Source: Paracoccaceae bacterium (GTDB lineage: Bacteria > Pseudomonadota > Alphaproteobacteria > Rhodobacterales > Rhodobacteraceae). Taken from it: 64,000 nucleotides of DNA. Location: the NCBI GenBank assembly GCA_022824005.1, contig JAJEBG010000023.1, positions 62,001-126,000 on the forward strand, in the 5' to 3' direction. How positions within the stretch are numbered: position 1 is the first letter of the stretch; each line of letters begins with the position of its first letter. Of this stretch, positions 62,710 to 64,000 are shown piece after piece. The translations under genes and the position numbers were made by a program. The notes beneath the pieces were generated by a model. The model was not told the DNA's origin and did not search any database. It worked only from the letters and a program-made list of their open reading frames with translations.

Positions 62710-63834
62710 TCACCGTGCCATATGTCGAGGATAACGCGCCATGAAACGTCCCCAAATGACCACCAAGAAGAGAACAAGAGCACCGAACTGGTGCACAATA
62801 GCCATAGGCAGAATGGCCGACCAGAGTGCGGTTAAAATTCCCATGATTGTTTGCGCCAACACGAGGAAGAAAACGATTGTGAAGACCCACCTCGTTTGCG
62901 CATTGCCAATCCGTCGGCTCAAAACCCAGAGAAACAGCGAAAATAAAACAGTGAGATAACCGAGAATACGATGATTGAAATGCACTAGTGAGACGTTGGA
63001 AATAAAATTTAACCACCATGGTGTCATATCAAAACTGTTTGACGGCAGGAATTCGCTATTCATCAATGGCCAAGTGGGAAAGGACAGGCCGGCGTCATTG
63101 CCGGCCACTAAAGCACCGGCAATCAATTGCAATAATATCAGTAAAATCATCATCGTCGCCGCGATTTCTAATTTAACCTCCCGAAAGCGCCGAGCCTGGA
63201 GGAGAATGTGCGGTGGCCGGCTAAGGAGAAGGATTTCCCAAAATGTCAGTCCCGCGACCGAAAATGCCAACGCTAGATGTGTGGCTAACCGGTAGGGCGA
63301 AACATCAATGGCATCGCCGACAAAACCACTCGATACCATCCACCAACCAATGGCCCCTTGGACGCCAATTAGAGATCCTATGACCAATAGCCGCTTAACT
63401 CGAGGCGTTGTGAGATGTTTACCGATCGCAAACCAGACAAATCCGATGGCCCAAGTCAAGCCAACAAGGCGTCCAAGCTGTCTGTGTCCCCATTCCCACC
63501 AATAAATGACTTTGAACGCCGAGAGACTCATATCAAAATTTTGAACACGAAACTCTGTTGTTTGTTGATATTTTTCGAACTCAGATTGCCAGACTGTCTC
63601 GCTGAAGGGGGGAAAGACTCCTCGTACGGGTTCCCACTCGGTCATCGAAAGGCCCGAATCGGTCAAACGAGTGAGTCCACCAACCACGATCGTCATGGCC
63701 GTCAATACCAGCAGTCCCAAGAGCCATATTCGAACATTTCGCTGTCTTCGTTCAGATCGAAACTGTGAACTATTGATGACACGCTTTTGCTCGTCTGGTG
63801 ATTCAACTTCCTCAAAGATCAGCCGTTTAGCCAT
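62710..63834 (-). CDS. ctaA: Heme A synthase (COX15/CtaA)
   Basis: CtaA oxidises the C8 methyl of heme O to give heme A for cytochrome oxidase. The 374-residue product has eight membrane segments and the type-2 (alphaproteobacterial/mitochondrial) motifs: GGLTRLTDSGLSMTEWEPV, YWWEWGHRQLGRLVGL, THLALAF, AGNDAGLSFPTWPLMN, VHFNHRILGYL and VHQFGALVLF, with conserved histidines. It overlaps the upstream methyltransferase gene by 8 bases. Confidence 0.97.
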   Translation of the reverse strand: MAKRLIFEEVESPDEQKRVINSSQFRSERRQRNVRIWLLGLLVLTAMTIVVGGLTRLTDSGLSMTEWEPVRGVFPPFSETVWQSEFEKYQQTTEFRVQNFDMSLSAFKVIYWWEWGHRQLGRLVGLTWAIGFVWFAIGKHLTTPRVKRLLVIGSLIGVQGAIGWWMVSSGFVGDAIDVSPYRLATHLALAFSVAGLTFWEILLLSRPPHILLQARRFREVKLEIAATMMILLILLQLIAGALVAGNDAGLSFPTWPLMNSEFLPSNSFDMTPWWLNFISNVSLVHFNHRILGYLTVLFSLFLWVLSRRIGNAQTRWVFTIVFFLVLAQTIMGILTALWSAILPMAIVHQFGALVLFLVVIWGRFMARYPRHMAR

Positions 63835-64000
63835 TGTCCATTCCTTTCATCTCCTGACTCGCTGACGCTGATTGTTGAGGGGTTCGAGTTAAAGCCCGGC
63901 GAACGCCATGTAAGGTGCGCAATTCTGCTTCCGACAGGTCCATCCGCATCAATAAATTACGTAAGTTCAGTTCCATCCCAGAGGCGTTTTCAGGCGACCA
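63827..64000 (-). CDS. TrmJ-like tRNA 2'-O-methyltransferase, C-terminal part (partial)
   Basis: The minus-strand frame from the window edge to TAA 63827-63829 encodes the last 57 residues of a protein. LNLRNLLMRMDLSEAELRTLHG is its core (LRNLLMRMDLSEAELRTLHG), which fits the C-terminal helices of SPOUT-family RNA methyltransferases of the TrmJ type. The catalytic SPOUT domain lies outside the window. It overlaps ctaA by 8 bases and so is its upstream operon partner. Confidence 0.7.
   Translation of the reverse strand, partial: WSPENASGMELNLRNLLMRMDLSEAELRTLHGVRRALTRTPQQSASASQEMKGMDNG

Overview
The window is a stretch of alphaproteobacterial chromosome of roughly even GC. The evidence is gene content and order: trpGDC-moaC-moeA-lexA-gltX-gltA, the pyrH-frr-uppS-cdsA-rseP-bamA-lpx cluster, a GAAC-N7-GAAC SOS box at lexA, a TGA-N9-TCA (RirA-type) site upstream of an iron-binding protein gene, and the thioesterase-rplM-rpsI block. 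Genes are tightly packed with many 4-base ATGA overlaps, which suggests a compact genome, perhaps a marine lineage. Genus-level placement is not possible from sequence reading alone. No rRNA, tRNA or CRISPR array was recognised.

Layout. 1-7288 (+): the end of trpG, then trpD, trpC, moaC, moeA, lexA, gltX and gltA. 7289-11658: an accessory island lying at a junction (gltA/lpxB) that is usually tight in alphaproteobacteria. It holds a small two-gene operon, a broken DNA methyltransferase-HNH fusion, small proteins and lipoproteins (several with in-frame stops) and a truncated IS1595-family transposase. 11659-22455 (-): lpxB, lpxI, lpxA, fabZ, a skp-like gene, bamA, rseP, cdsA, uppS, frr, pyrH. 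Two usual members, lpxD and dxr, are absent from their normal places. 22509-28802 (+): miaA, mazG, an iron(III)-binding protein gene with a 29-base palindromic operator, a nucleoside hydrolase coupled to selO, and a Fur-family regulator that overlaps eno. 28795-35072: eno, anmK, tyrS, then a DUF3179 protein, a peptidyl-prolyl isomerase, coaD and a CBS-domain protein.

35307-39935 (+) is a valine/isobutyrate catabolic operon: methylmalonate-semialdehyde dehydrogenase, acyl-CoA dehydrogenase, 3-hydroxyisobutyryl-CoA hydrolase and 3-hydroxyisobutyrate dehydrogenase. 39969-54625 carries uvrA (-) divergent from ssb, then gyrA, gluQ, hisI, an IscU-like protein, ligA, mnmA, an M20 peptidase and ispH, with an orphan C-terminal gene fragment between ligA and mnmA. 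54721-60329 (-) is murI-argC-ccmE-ccmF-ccmH-paaG-like; ccmG and ccmI are not next to the other ccm genes. 60910-64000 (-) is rpsI, rplM (with a recognisable promoter), a hotdog thioesterase, ctaA and the 3' end of a trmJ-like gene.

Most of the window is housekeeping: tryptophan, molybdopterin, lipid A, phospholipid and isoprenoid synthesis, the outer membrane assembly machine, translation, DNA repair and cytochrome c/heme A maturation. The least ordinary part is the decaying island at 7.3-11.6 kb. Its methyltransferase-nuclease fusion and neighbours would be a candidate restriction-modification or defence module in relatives where it is intact. No convincing complete new system was found; the most testable signals are the island, the two regulatory palindromes and the missing lpxD/dxr/ccmG.
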